A program made the translations under genes and the position numbers. From Flectobacillus major DSM 103 (GTDB lineage Bacteria; Bacteroidota; Bacteroidia; Cytophagales; Spirosomataceae): 64,000 nucleotides of DNA. Below are positions 25,967-35,792 of the stretch, in pieces. Under the pieces are notes generated by a model. The model was given only the letters and a program-made list of their open reading frames with translations. It made no database searches and was not told the origin of the DNA. Position 1 is the first letter of the stretch. Every line of letters starts with the position of its first letter. The DNA lies in the NCBI RefSeq assembly GCF_000427405.1, contig NZ_KE386491.1, positions 4,877,303 through 4,941,302 on the forward strand, in the 5' to 3' direction.

Positions 25967-26515
25967 TTACCAGCCGTCGTCAGCTTTAGGCTTCACATTG
26001 GCAGATGATTTTTTGACAGGTTTTGGAGCAGGAGCAGTAGCGGTAGTATTGCCAGCTACAGCACCACTTCCTTTTACGGTAGCATCCAAATCGGCACGAC
26101 TAAATACACGGCTTACGATTTTCCAGTCGTCGCCAAATTTTAGCATACTCAATAAGTCAACATATTTGAATTCTCCAAAACGGAGCTCTACTGTTGCCAA
26201 AGCCGATACGCCAATATATGAATATGAAACCAGCTTGGTTGAGCCTCCTTTGGTTTGGATACCCCCTGCAGGTGTTGTTGCAACAAATCTTCTTACAGGA
26301 ATATCTTGCAAAGCACCAGTGTTGGTATTGATGCTTCTAAGCATAGCTGTTGGGTGAAAAGCACGGTTCAAGCGAGCGGTATCGCCTTTTAGCACACCTT
26401 CTAAATAATTGTTAACACAGGTTTTGACAGCCTCGTCTTCGCTCTGAGCTTGAACAGAGAGGTTGAGGCCAGTCACCAATAGAAAAATTCCGAGAAGTAA
26501 TGATTTCATCTTCAT
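25967..26515 (-). CDS. Secreted NTF2/lumazine-binding-like protein
   Basis: 182 residues with a signal peptide (ending NLSVQAQ, about residue 24). Residues about 28-140 fit the Lumazine_bd/SnoaL-like NTF2 fold: AVKTCVNNYLEGVLKGDTARLNRAFHPTAMLR at the start and FVDLLSMLKFGDDWKIVSRVF-like strands at the end (here YVDLLSMLKFGDDWKIVSRVF in two parts). This group is very common in Bacteroidota and has no fixed function. The last 35 residues are disordered and rich in Ala, Pro, Lys and Thr. Stands alone with its own hairpin. Confidence 0.8.
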   Translation of the reverse strand: MKMKSLLLGIFLLVTGLNLSVQAQSEDEAVKTCVNNYLEGVLKGDTARLNRAFHPTAMLRSINTNTGALQDIPVRRFVATTPAGGIQTKGGSTKLVSYSYIGVSALATVELRFGEFKYVDLLSMLKFGDDWKIVSRVFSRADLDATVKGSGAVAGNTTATAPAPKPVKKSSANVKPKADDGW

Positions 26516-26802
26516 GATGTTGGAGAAATTTGGTTTTGAAGCTTTGGGAAATTTCGTATTTGAAAGAATAAGTGTTTGTCTAAATAATGGATTTTTGCTA
26601 TCAATAACCTTACTCTTTTCAAAATATTAAGCAACCTGCCAACCAGAAAGGCATCATACTGTATTTTTGATTTGTTTCTATTTGTCGTTTTACTTAATGC
26701 TTGTAAAGTTATAGTAATTTTTATTGTTTTAAATACTTCAGTCCCTTAAACTTCATTTTAAACGTTGGTAGCAACAAAATATTATAGCACTATACAAGTG
26801 CC

Positions 26803-28038
26803 TTATTTTTCATGACCACCTTCTACTTCTTCAGGAATACTTTCGCCATTCATAAAGTACCATGCCTTTTCGGGATACAGAATAGACTGTGCCACCTTTA
26901 CACGAGCCAAAGCATGATTGGCTACATTTTGTAAAATAATAATAGATGAATTATCTTTTTGATTGTGCAAATAGTAATTCTTGAAGCCATGCCACCAACC
27001 TGTATGAAAAGTAAGCCAAGAGCCATCGTCTAATAATTGCAAACGCCAGCCATAGCCGTAGTTTTTGTTGATAAGGTTTCTGAAATGATGAGCTGGCTGA
27101 AATGCTTCTTGTAGTGTGGCAAGCTTTACCAGTTTTTCGCTATTGAGTGCCATATCCCATTTGTACATATCCTCGACAGTCGAGTATATGCCTTTGTCAC
27201 CGACGGCCCCATCGAGGTGGTCGAATGGAATTTGCCAATAGCCTCCTCTACGAGGAGTATGGCCTACGGCTGCATGGGCTACCTGTTCGGTATGAGTAGG
27301 GTCATAAATAAAGGTTTTTGACATACCCGCAGGAGCAAATAGCTTTTTCTGAGCATATTCTCTAAAAGACATTCCCGATAGTTTTTCTACAATATAAGCC
27401 AATACCACATAATTAGAATTGTTATAATTGAATCGGGCATTGGGCAGGTAGTTGATACCAGGCTTGTATTTGGCAAATAGACTAACGATTTGCTCGTTGG
27501 TCATAGGTGTTTTTTTGTCAACAACTTTGTCTAAGGCATAAGCATAATTAGGAATACCCGAGCAGTGTGTAAGCAAACTGCGGATAGTGATGCTTGGGTC
27601 GTAAGGAAAATTTGGAATAAATTTATAAACAGGGTCGTTGTAATCTATTAAGCCTTTTTCGTGCAATTGCATAATGGCTACCGCTGTAAACTGTTTCGAT
27701 ACCGATGCCAATTGAAAGAGTGTTTGGGTGGTATTGGTATCTTTTTTGCTAAAATTGGCATAACCAAAAGCCCCTTTATAGATAATTTTTCCGTACTGCG
27801 ATACCAAAACAGCACCATTAAATTTGGCGGTTTTGTGCAAATGTTTGAAAAATGTATCAAGTTTGGCAGCTTTTTTAGCGGCTAATTGAGGGTCAAAAAA
27901 TTTGGCAATACTGTCGTTTCTTACAGAAGTTTTGGAAGTTGCTTCATCGCCCCATTGGTTAGGCTGATGTGAACAGGCAATGATGCCTAAAACAAATAAC
28001 AAGGTAAGAGAAAAAAACTGCTTCGTAATCTGAGTCAC
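26803..28038 (-). CDS. Serine hydrolase of the beta-lactamase/class C family, lipoprotein
   Basis: 411 residues starting at GTG (28036-28038); no nearby in-frame ATG exists. The lipobox LGIIAC puts the lipidated Cys at residue 22. The catalytic Ser112 and Lys115 lie in ASVSKQFT, and the second motif Tyr205-Asn-Asn is in FNYNNSNYV. The third motif is likely HTGWWHG in the C-terminal part. The family includes penicillin-binding proteins, D-amino-peptidases, esterases and class C beta-lactamases, and sequence alone does not tell them apart. Anchored in the cell envelope. Monocistronic. Confidence 0.85.
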   Translation of the reverse strand: MTQITKQFFSLTLLFVLGIIACSHQPNQWGDEATSKTSVRNDSIAKFFDPQLAAKKAAKLDTFFKHLHKTAKFNGAVLVSQYGKIIYKGAFGYANFSKKDTNTTQTLFQLASVSKQFTAVAIMQLHEKGLIDYNDPVYKFIPNFPYDPSITIRSLLTHCSGIPNYAYALDKVVDKKTPMTNEQIVSLFAKYKPGINYLPNARFNYNNSNYVVLAYIVEKLSGMSFREYAQKKLFAPAGMSKTFIYDPTHTEQVAHAAVGHTPRRGGYWQIPFDHLDGAVGDKGIYSTVEDMYKWDMALNSEKLVKLATLQEAFQPAHHFRNLINKNYGYGWRLQLLDDGSWLTFHTGWWHGFKNYYLHNQKDNSSIIILQNVANHALARVKVAQSILYPEKAWYFMNGESIPEEVEGGHEK

Positions 28039-28344
28039 TATTATTAAGGTATTTAAGGATGTGTAATGTTGTTTTAGCGGTAGGTTTTATGTTTTTATTA
28101 CAAAAACCGTACTGCAATTTACATCTCTAAACGTTTTTTTTCCAATTTTTGGTAGAGAATATATGAAAAATCAAAAGTGAGGAGGAAGGCATTACTGAAT
28201 TGTAAGCAGTAGACGAAGAATTGCTAGAGGCTATGGTTAGTAGAAGGATATTACAACAGGATTTAAGGATTTACAGGAAAAGTATACAAATACTGTCATC
28301 CTGTAAATCTCTTAATGCTAAAAATCCTGTTCACGTACTATTTA
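28039..28344. other. Intergenic region of 306 bp
   Basis: Contains the nested inverted repeat at 28255-28331 and otherwise AT-rich sequence with no open frame. Confidence 0.5.
28255..28331 (-). terminator. Nested inverted repeat after the GMC operon
   Basis: Outer 10-bp arms (28255-28264 with 28322-28331) and inner 12-bp arms with one mismatch (28267-28278 with 28299-28310). The arms contain the related motifs ACAGGATTT and GGATTTACAGG, a repeat style often seen between genes in Bacteroidota. Likely ends the operon finishing at 28345. Confidence 0.5.
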
Positions 28345-28995
28345 CTAATAGCTTAACCCATATTGTTTGAGTACCTCGTCGGGTACGCCATTCCATTCGT
28401 TTGGACGGTTGCCAACGTAGCCTATGTCGTTGATACCCATTTCGCTAGAGAAAAATCCAGAAGCGGTTAGGTTACGCATCAGGCTAAAAAAAGAAACCCC
28501 TTGTGAAAATTGAGGTTGAGCTTTTTCTGGATAGGCAATATCATCAACAATCTCCAATCTTTGTTTTTCGGTAAGACTGATAAAGTTTTTGTTGAAGCGT
28601 TTTATTGACTGAGAATCGAGCCAACGCAAACCTCCACGAAGGGGTGTTTTAAATTCCGTTGGGCGGTCTTTGGCCATAAATTCAATAAAGGCAGGCACAC
28701 CAGCTTGCGAAGCACTTCCCGACTTATCGTCGGCAGGAATAATAATATCTACCAACACCGTAATAGTTTTCATTTCGTGGTCGGTAAAAAACTTTTCGGC
28801 CATTAATTTGGCATCACGGATTGCCTCATCTTTGGTACGTCCTCCCGGAATTTTGATTTCGGCATTTTTGGCCAATACCGACTTCCCTTTGGGTTTTGGT
28901 TTATCTAACAGTTCTGCTGCTTCGGCATCAGCACCAAGCACGGCCATACCGAGCGAGGTAAAACCTATATTTTTAAGATAATCTCTTCTTTTCAT
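28345..28995 (-). CDS. Gluconate 2-dehydrogenase subunit 3 family protein
   Basis: 216 residues. The N-terminus MKRRDYLKNIGFTSLGMAVLG is a twin-arginine-type signal, so the protein is exported folded, probably together with the oxidoreductase. Residues about 70-200 match the subunit-3 family: MKTITVLVDIIIPADDKSGSASQAGVPAFIEFM, then a SLTEKQRLEIVDDIAYP block and GFFSSEMGINDIGYVGN. This small subunit partners the FAD-containing GMC subunit in membrane-bound gluconate 2-dehydrogenase. The GMC gene lies 29 bp upstream in the same direction. No cytochrome subunit gene is adjacent. Confidence 0.85.
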   Translation of the reverse strand: MKRRDYLKNIGFTSLGMAVLGADAEAAELLDKPKPKGKSVLAKNAEIKIPGGRTKDEAIRDAKLMAEKFFTDHEMKTITVLVDIIIPADDKSGSASQAGVPAFIEFMAKDRPTEFKTPLRGGLRWLDSQSIKRFNKNFISLTEKQRLEIVDDIAYPEKAQPQFSQGVSFFSLMRNLTASGFFSSEMGINDIGYVGNRPNEWNGVPDEVLKQYGLSY

Positions 28996-29024
28996 GGTAT
29001 AATTGTTGATTGGAAAACCTCAAA

Positions 29025-30770
29025 TTATAAATTTTTCTTTTTCACTTCATTGATAATAAACTCTGAAGTACGCATAGCCAAAGCCATAATAGTCCATGTA
29101 GCATTTTTGTCGCCTTGTGTTACAAAAGGAGCAGCATCGGCTACAAATAGATTTTTGACATCGTGTGCTTGGCAGTGTTTATTCAAAACGGACTTATTAG
29201 GGTCGTTACCCATACGAGCCGTTCCTACTTCGTGAATGATTTTGCCAGGATCTTCCAAGCCATAATTGCGGTCGGCACCAGGTTTTGCTCCTAGCGGAAT
29301 AGCTCCTAGTTCATGGATAATTTGTTCAAAAGTATCCTGCATGTGTTTAGCCTGATTGATTTCGTGCTGACTCCATTTATAATGGAATCGCAAAACAGGA
29401 ATACCATATTTGTCTACTACATTAGGGTCGATTTCGCAATAGTTACTTTCCAAAGGAATAGGTTCGCCACGGCCAGCCATACCAATATAAGCCCCATAAA
29501 AACGACGATAGTCGTCTTTGAGCGATGCCCCATATCCACCTGCAGCTTGCTGAATTCCTGAGCGGCTAGGGAATCGGCCGTTGATGCCCTCAATACCCCA
29601 TCCAAAACCATACGCTGGCATACCCATACCCCCCCAGTATTCGATATGATACCCTCTTGGGAAGTCTAGTTTTTTGTTGTCGAGCCACCAAGGCGTATAA
29701 ACGTGCATACCGCCTACACCATCTTCATTGTATCTTTTTCTGTCGAAAAGAGCAGGTACAATAGCAGCCCTAGACGCCCCCGTTGAGTCGTTGATATAAC
29801 GCCCTACAATACCACTAGAGTTGGCTAGTCCTTGTGGAAAACGAGCCGATTTTGAGTTTAATAACAAACGAGCCGTTTCGCCAGCACTGGCAGCCAAAAT
29901 CACGATTTTGCCTCTTACTGTGTACTCCTTCATATCGAACGTATTGACATACGAAACGCCCGTTGCCAAGCCTGTAGCAGGGTCGGTAAGTACCTCACGA
30001 GCCATTGCATAAGTAATCAGGGTTAGATTACCTGTTTTTAAGGCAGGCTTAATCAAAACCGATGACGACGAAAAGTCGGCATAGGCCTGACACGCTCTAC
30101 TACATTGGCTACAGTAAAAACATTGGCCACGCTCGTTGTTGATAGGTTTTGTTAAAATAGAAAGACGTGAAGGAATTGTAGGAATACCTAAGTTTTTGTT
30201 GCCTTTCTGAATCATCAACTCATGTAAACGTTGTTTGGGAGCAGGTAAAAATATACCATCTGGCTCGTTGCGAAGTCCTTCTACCGACCCAAATACGCCT
30301 ACTAATCTATCCAGACGGTCATAATAGGGCTTAATGTCGTCATAGCCAATCGGCCAGTCGTCGCCAAGACCATCTAGGCTTTTTCTGCGAAAATCGTCTG
30401 GTCCAAAACGCAAAGAAATACGTCCCCAGTGGTTGGTACGGCCACCCACCATACGAGAACGAAACCAGTCGAATTTAGTGCCAGCTACCCTTGTATAAGG
30501 CTCGCCATCAATGTCCCAGCCACCATACGCAGCATCAAAGTCGCCAAAAGGGCGAGTGGTATTTGCACCACGTCTTGGCGATTCCCAAGGCCATTTGAGT
30601 TGCGTAATATTTTTGGGGTCGGCAGGGTCATAAGGCTGACCAGCTTCCAAAACACAAACTTTTGCTCCTGCTTTGGTTAGCTCGTGGGCGGTCATACCTC
30701 CACCAGCACCCGAGCCTACAATTACTACGTCAAATACTGTGTTTTGCTCTTTTATTTGAAAATCAAGCAT
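29025..30770 (-). CDS. GMC-family FAD oxidoreductase (gluconate/sugar dehydrogenase type)
   Basis: 581 residues from the ATG at 30768-30770; an in-frame start 90 bp upstream only adds a charged tail. The FAD-binding motif VVIVGSGAGGGMTAHELTKAG opens the protein. MVGGRTNHWGRIS, a Cys-rich CFYCSQCSRACQAY stretch that may hold an iron-sulfur cluster, LLLNSKSARFPQGLANSSG, and the C-terminal HEVGTARMGNDP plus NLFVADAAPFV blocks are typical of the gluconate 2-dehydrogenase/fructose dehydrogenase branch. It oxidises a sugar or sugar acid; export would depend on the Tat signal of subunit 3. The substrate is unknown. The sugar-acid cluster just upstream suggests an aldonic-acid link. Confidence 0.88.
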   Translation of the reverse strand: MLDFQIKEQNTVFDVVIVGSGAGGGMTAHELTKAGAKVCVLEAGQPYDPADPKNITQLKWPWESPRRGANTTRPFGDFDAAYGGWDIDGEPYTRVAGTKFDWFRSRMVGGRTNHWGRISLRFGPDDFRRKSLDGLGDDWPIGYDDIKPYYDRLDRLVGVFGSVEGLRNEPDGIFLPAPKQRLHELMIQKGNKNLGIPTIPSRLSILTKPINNERGQCFYCSQCSRACQAYADFSSSSVLIKPALKTGNLTLITYAMAREVLTDPATGLATGVSYVNTFDMKEYTVRGKIVILAASAGETARLLLNSKSARFPQGLANSSGIVGRYINDSTGASRAAIVPALFDRKRYNEDGVGGMHVYTPWWLDNKKLDFPRGYHIEYWGGMGMPAYGFGWGIEGINGRFPSRSGIQQAAGGYGASLKDDYRRFYGAYIGMAGRGEPIPLESNYCEIDPNVVDKYGIPVLRFHYKWSQHEINQAKHMQDTFEQIIHELGAIPLGAKPGADRNYGLEDPGKIIHEVGTARMGNDPNKSVLNKHCQAHDVKNLFVADAAPFVTQGDKNATWTIMALAMRTSEFIINEVKKKNL

Positions 30771-31177
30771 AGTTTTATAGTTTTCGATAATATTGGATGA
30801 ATTGATATTCTTGGGTTTTGAAGGATTGAATCGCTGATAAATACTAGGCTTTACAATCAATCATTGTACTGTATGAAATATATTGGTTTCAAAATGCAAA
30901 ATAGTACTTTTTATACTCAAATTTATACTTGTTTGGGATAAGTTATGGCAAAATTAATCAGAGTTATAAGCCACAATATTACAAACCCGTCTTGTGGTTA
31001 TTGGAATGGGTAATAGCTTGTAGCTCGTTGCCTATCTATTTGTAGATAATTACCAAATAAATTTGCCAGCTAACAAGGAAAATACCTAGCATAGATTCAA
31101 AAAACTGATCTCGGGGAGTGTTACAAGGATATGAAACGAACCTAAAATCAGGCATCGTATAATTCCGTTGTACAAGT
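30771..31177. other. Intergenic region of 407 bp between the catabolic cluster and the GMC genes
   Basis: Contains a weak hairpin (CCACAA arms near 30971-31000) without T run that may end the GH20-containing cluster. No open frame or clear promoter box was found for the GMC operon. Confidence 0.4.
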
Positions 31178-33442
31178 CTAGTTTACCACAATTTCATCTA
31201 CAATAAGCCATGCTTTATTTCCTGCTCCGTACTCACCTGCTGGTACAATCCCTTTGTTGATACCCGTAATTTTTATATAACGTGCCGATATTGGAGTAAT
31301 AGGTACTTTAATCGTATTGATGGCATTTGAGGGAAATGCTGTTTGTTGATACACTTCTATAAAGTTTTGCCCATCGTTTGAAATGGCGAAGGTCAAAACA
31401 CTGGGTTCCCACATTCTTTGCCAATGATATTTTAATATACTAATACCTATTTCTTTGATGTTTTGGCTTTTTTCAAGGTCTACAACAGCCTCAAGGTTTT
31501 CGCCACTAAAGCCCGACCATTGCCCTTCATTATACCGATGTGTGCCAATAATCCCATTGTTAAGAGTAAAAGGATTTTTAGGGTTAAAATTTCCCTTAGG
31601 GGCATTGGTCAGCGTTATTTTTTTGCCTGTAGCTTTATTGATGTCGACCATTTGTTCAAAAACTTTTCCATAGGGTTTCTTTCCTACAAAGATTTGGGCT
31701 TTTACAGTATTGGTTTTTTCAATCAATAATTCTTTAGGAACAATAGGGTCGGTAATTTGTGGAATATGCCCATCGAGCGAATAGCGAATTTGGGCATTGG
31801 GCAAAGTCGTATTCATGATTATAGAGGTTTTTCCTGTGGCATAGGTTGTAAACGAATAGTCGATTTCTTCAAAACACTTGAAGAAATTCACCTTTTTGGC
31901 TGCTAGAATAGCCTGGTGTTTTCGTAAACGCTGTAAAAAAAAGGGGTAATTTTTTGCTACCTTAGGCGACCAAGCCGTTTCGGCAAGAGCCAAGGCCCTT
32001 GGAAAAACCATGTATTCGGCTTGAGCCTCAGAAATTAAATATTCAGACCAAACATTGGCTTGGATCCCCTTGATATACTTTTGCTCGCTTGGCAAAAGTA
32101 CCGCTGGTACGGGTTCATAATTATATACCTTTTGTAGTGGGGTGAATCCTGCTGTTGCAATAGGCTCGTCGAGGTGTAAAGACTGGTAATAGTCGAGGTA
32201 ATAATGGCTTTCGGGACTCATGATAACATCGTGTTTTTGTTGTGCTGCAGCAATACCCCCGTCTTCCCCTCGCCAGCTCATAACGGTGGCATTAGGGCTT
32301 AGTCCTCCTTCCAAAATTTCGTCCCAACCGATAATACTTTTACCCTTTTGGTTAACATATTTTTCAATTTTTTGGATAAAATAGCTTTGTAACTCATGCT
32401 CGTCGGTCAAGTGATTATCGTGTAGTACTTTTTGGCATTTAGGGCAAGTTTTCCACCTCACTTTAGGGCATTCGTCGCCTCCAATATGGATATATTTGGA
32501 CGGAAATAAGGGCAAGATTTCATCCAATACATTGGTCAAAAAAAGAAAAGTACTGTCGTTGCCAGCACAAAAAACATCATCAAATACCCCCCAAAAGGTA
32601 GCAGTTTGATAAGGCCCTCCAGTACAACCCAGCTGAGGATATGCCGCTAAGGCTGCTCGTGCGTGGCCGGGCATTTCTATCTCTGGAATAATAGTTACAT
32701 GACGAATTTGGGCATATTTTACCAGTTCTTTTACTTCTTCTTGGGTATAATAGCCACCGTACCTTTTACCGTCAAAGCGATGTGGTGAGTCTTTTTTGTG
32801 ACCAATAATGGTTTCGTTGCGATAGGCCGATACGCTTTGTAGGCGGGGATATTTTTTGATTTCTATTCGCCAGCCTTGGTCTTCGGTCAAGTGCCAGTGG
32901 AAGGTATTAAGTTTGTAAAAAGCTAACAGGTCAATATATTTTTTGAGAAAACCTAACGAAAACATATTTCTGCCTACATCTAAATGCAAACCTCGATAGC
33001 CAAAACGAGGATAGTCGATGATTTTACAACTAGGCAACTGGGTTTTGTGCTGATACAAAAGTTGTATGAGGGTTTGAACACCATAAAATACGCCAGCTTC
33101 ATCATGGCCAACAATTTGAATCTGATGGGGCTGTATCTCTAGTTGATAGCCTTCTGTTTGTTCTACCGTTTGCGGAGCAACGATTAGTTTGATGTGCTGT
33201 TGAGTATTTTGCGTAATGAGTTTTTTACCACCTGTCAGGGTCAAAAAAGCTTCCTGTAATAACTCGGCTTGAGTGGCTAAAGCAGTATTGTCCCATGAGC
33301 AAGATACCTGATTACCTATTACAAAATGCGTAGAATATTGCTGAATAGAAACAGGCTGGGGAATAATGTTTAGGGTATTTTGGGCATATACAAGAGGCAT
33401 TAGCCAACAAAATAGTAAAAATATAAGGGATATTTTTTTCAT
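31178..33442 (-). CDS. Beta-N-acetylhexosaminidase (GH20), secreted
   Basis: 754 residues. A signal peptide (MKKISLIFLLFCWLMPLVYA) precedes a GH20b-like N-terminal domain (about 22-140), the GH20 barrel (about 145-500) with RGLHLDVGRNMFSLGFLKKYIDLLAF and the catalytic pair Asp-Glu in HIGGDECPK (about residues 322-323). A C-terminal chitobiase-like and F5/8-type beta-sandwich region (about 530-754) follows. It removes terminal GlcNAc or GalNAc from glycans by substrate-assisted catalysis. Last gene of the cluster, so it likely supplies amino sugars to the downstream enzymes encoded before it. Confidence 0.92.
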   Translation of the reverse strand: MKKISLIFLLFCWLMPLVYAQNTLNIIPQPVSIQQYSTHFVIGNQVSCSWDNTALATQAELLQEAFLTLTGGKKLITQNTQQHIKLIVAPQTVEQTEGYQLEIQPHQIQIVGHDEAGVFYGVQTLIQLLYQHKTQLPSCKIIDYPRFGYRGLHLDVGRNMFSLGFLKKYIDLLAFYKLNTFHWHLTEDQGWRIEIKKYPRLQSVSAYRNETIIGHKKDSPHRFDGKRYGGYYTQEEVKELVKYAQIRHVTIIPEIEMPGHARAALAAYPQLGCTGGPYQTATFWGVFDDVFCAGNDSTFLFLTNVLDEILPLFPSKYIHIGGDECPKVRWKTCPKCQKVLHDNHLTDEHELQSYFIQKIEKYVNQKGKSIIGWDEILEGGLSPNATVMSWRGEDGGIAAAQQKHDVIMSPESHYYLDYYQSLHLDEPIATAGFTPLQKVYNYEPVPAVLLPSEQKYIKGIQANVWSEYLISEAQAEYMVFPRALALAETAWSPKVAKNYPFFLQRLRKHQAILAAKKVNFFKCFEEIDYSFTTYATGKTSIIMNTTLPNAQIRYSLDGHIPQITDPIVPKELLIEKTNTVKAQIFVGKKPYGKVFEQMVDINKATGKKITLTNAPKGNFNPKNPFTLNNGIIGTHRYNEGQWSGFSGENLEAVVDLEKSQNIKEIGISILKYHWQRMWEPSVLTFAISNDGQNFIEVYQQTAFPSNAINTIKVPITPISARYIKITGINKGIVPAGEYGAGNKAWLIVDEIVVN

Positions 33443-33525
33443 AGGAAATTCGTTTGGGGCTGAAATAAGAAGAGATGAACGGATAGCTCATCTCTATGAT
33501 CAAAGGGAAGTAGTGTTTTTGGGGC

Positions 33526-34596
33526 TTATTGCCATGCTTTTCTCAAAAATCTAAGCCAGTTGCCGTGCATTACGTTTTTGATGTCGCTTGGCGAGTAGCC
33601 TCTTTTAGTAAGCATATCAGGGATTTTTTGTAAATCAGCAATGGTTTCTAGGTCGTAAGGGCTTTGTTCTTTGCCAAAAGCCCCATCCAAATCCGAACCA
33701 ATACCAATATGCAAGGCATTTCCTGCGAGCTGACAAATATGGTCGAGGTGGTCAATCATAACTTCCAAGTTACAGTTCATGCCTTCAGGAGTAGACACCC
33801 CTCTTACCCAGTTGGGTACCATCATCCAAGTGTCTAAAGCACCCCCAATTACCGCTCCACGACTAATAAGTTCTTTGATTTGCTCGTCGCTAAATTGGCG
33901 ATTATGATTAACCAAACTACGACAAAGGTTATGGCTTGCCCATACATTTCCTTGAAAATTGTCCATTGCTTCCCAAAAGCTATCGTCGCATAAGTGTGTA
34001 GCATCCAGGATAATATTAAGGCGTTCCATCTCTTTGAGTAGAGCTTTGCCTTTTTCGCCCATAAAACCCGTGGCATCAGTACCTTGGGCGTATCTGCCTG
34101 GACCATAATGAGCAGGGCCAATAGCACGTAATCCATAATGGTAAGCTCGCTCAACGTGGTCGATAGTTACCAACGAATCAGCCCCTTCAAGGCTTAGGAT
34201 ATAGCCAATGGGTTTTTGATGGTTGGGTGTGCCGTCGTTCCACAAAGCAAGGTGATTTTCGAGGCTAGCCAAATCATTGATTTGAGTCATTTCGCCACAT
34301 TCTTCCATCGCCTTGTACCATGATACCTGTGCTTGGGTTTGTGCCCATGCTTGTTGGGGCGATGCCCAACCCGGTAAGGGATTGTCGGGAGCAACGTATC
34401 GGGCAATTTGGGTGGCTACAACCAAACCTATATTTCCATTTCGTAATTCAGGAAAAGCGACAGTACCTTTGGCACGGTCGGGTTTGTCGGTCATGCCTAT
34501 TTCTCGGTCACGAATTTCTTGTACTGTTAATCTCAAATCTCTGTTCCATTCCATAGCATTCATGCTAAGGTCAAGATGGGCATCTATTGTAAACAT
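33526..34596 (-). CDS. Membrane dipeptidase family protein (peptidase M19)
   Basis: 356 residues without a signal peptide, so cytoplasmic. The N-terminal DAHLDL gives the first metal ligands (HxD), LEGAD holds the bridging Glu, and ILDATHLCDDSFWE, WASHNLCRSLVNHNRQFSDEQI and HIGIGSDLDGAF complete the zinc site of family M19 (renal dipeptidase). Members cleave dipeptides, often with a D-residue at the C-terminal side, and some act on other amides. In this cluster it lies next to a D-threonine-aldolase-like enzyme, so an amide of a D-configured amino acid is a plausible substrate. This is inference. Confidence 0.87.
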   Translation of the reverse strand: MFTIDAHLDLSMNAMEWNRDLRLTVQEIRDREIGMTDKPDRAKGTVAFPELRNGNIGLVVATQIARYVAPDNPLPGWASPQQAWAQTQAQVSWYKAMEECGEMTQINDLASLENHLALWNDGTPNHQKPIGYILSLEGADSLVTIDHVERAYHYGLRAIGPAHYGPGRYAQGTDATGFMGEKGKALLKEMERLNIILDATHLCDDSFWEAMDNFQGNVWASHNLCRSLVNHNRQFSDEQIKELISRGAVIGGALDTWMMVPNWVRGVSTPEGMNCNLEVMIDHLDHICQLAGNALHIGIGSDLDGAFGKEQSPYDLETIADLQKIPDMLTKRGYSPSDIKNVMHGNWLRFLRKAWQ

Positions 34597-34672
34597 GGTA
34601 GTTGTCTGTTTTTATAAAAGAGATAAATAGCCGTTTGATAAAAGCGTTGGAAAGCCCTATGAGTATCCTTTC

Positions 34673-35782
34673 CTAAGTATTAATCTTTCTATCTCTTGCT
34701 ACGATTTTCCATTCTGTTGGGGTAATTTGCTGTTGTTGGGCTGTGAAAGCTTTTTCATAAAGAGCCACAGTAGGGCAGATATGAATAGGCAAGCCATAGA
34801 AAATATCGCCAATTTGATATGAATGCCCTTGGGGTACATCCAAAACCAAATGTTCTTCGCTTTGTCCAACAAAAGGTAGGTTGGGCGTATTTAGAAAGTG
34901 AACTCGTTTGCTAAGTTCGTTTTCAGCAGCGACAGACTTATGTCCTAAATCCAAACATATTTTGGTGGCTTCGGGCAATGAAATCACTTTGGTAAGTACC
35001 AATGCCGCAGGCAAAAAAGGCTGTTCGGGAAAGGCCATTTCGTAGCCTTTGTCCCAAAATACAAATGTACCTGGGCTACATTCAACATCCTTTCGTTGGG
35101 CATGAATCGGAAAAGTAGGTGTACCGCCCGCTACAATTACCAGATTGCTGAAACCCTGCTGGGCTAAACGATAGACCAGTTGCTCGACAGGAGCAAAAGC
35201 TTGGTCGCAGGCTTTTTTGCGTGAATCAAGTGCCAAATCGCGGATATTGCCATCGTAAACATGAAAGCCTTTTACTTGAATTCCTGATAGTTTTTGGAGG
35301 TTTTGGAACAGTATTTCAGCCTTTTCGGGCATAATTCCTGTTCTATTCATGCCTACGTTTAGGTCGATATACACCCGAATAGGCTGATGCGTTGTAGCAC
35401 TGGCAATAGCCTGTCCAACGGCGAGGGAATCGACCAAACAAGAAAATTGGGTATTGGGATACTGCTCAATTAAAGAGAGAAAACGCTGTATTTTTGCCCC
35501 AACAGGCTGATACGCCAACAAAACATCGGGGGCATTGGATAAAGCCAGCATTTCGGCCTCGGCAATAGTGGCACACTTAAATTTGGTAATACCTGCGTTT
35601 TGTAATAATTGTGTAACAGCAATATTCTTATGGGTTTTTACATGAGGCCGAAGGCGACTAATATCGTCTATCATTCCTATCAGTAAATCTATATTATGCT
35701 GTACTCGTTCTGGATATACTACCAATGCCGGAGTATCGAGTGTTTCGGGGTTTTCTAAGTTGTACCAAGTAGTATTATTCAT
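34673..35782 (-). CDS. D-threonine aldolase-like PLP enzyme (fold type III)
   Basis: 369 residues from the ATG at 35780-35782, which follows the aldolase gene stop by 10 bp. An upstream in-frame start would overlap that gene. The PLP lysine is Lys49 in LRPHVKTHKN, and the alanine-racemase-like barrel continues with YIDLNVGMNRTGI, GFHVYDGNI and GGTPTFP. The C-terminal metal site is suggested by LDLGHKSVAAEN and PTVALYEKA. Known relatives are D-threonine aldolase, D-serine dehydratase and 3-hydroxy-D-aspartate aldolase. In this cluster a dehydratase acting on an amino-sugar acid would fit better than an aldolase, but the sequence cannot decide. Confidence 0.85.
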   Translation of the reverse strand: MNNTTWYNLENPETLDTPALVVYPERVQHNIDLLIGMIDDISRLRPHVKTHKNIAVTQLLQNAGITKFKCATIAEAEMLALSNAPDVLLAYQPVGAKIQRFLSLIEQYPNTQFSCLVDSLAVGQAIASATTHQPIRVYIDLNVGMNRTGIMPEKAEILFQNLQKLSGIQVKGFHVYDGNIRDLALDSRKKACDQAFAPVEQLVYRLAQQGFSNLVIVAGGTPTFPIHAQRKDVECSPGTFVFWDKGYEMAFPEQPFLPAALVLTKVISLPEATKICLDLGHKSVAAENELSKRVHFLNTPNLPFVGQSEEHLVLDVPQGHSYQIGDIFYGLPIHICPTVALYEKAFTAQQQQITPTEWKIVARDRKINT

Positions 35783-35792
35783 ATTGATGGTG

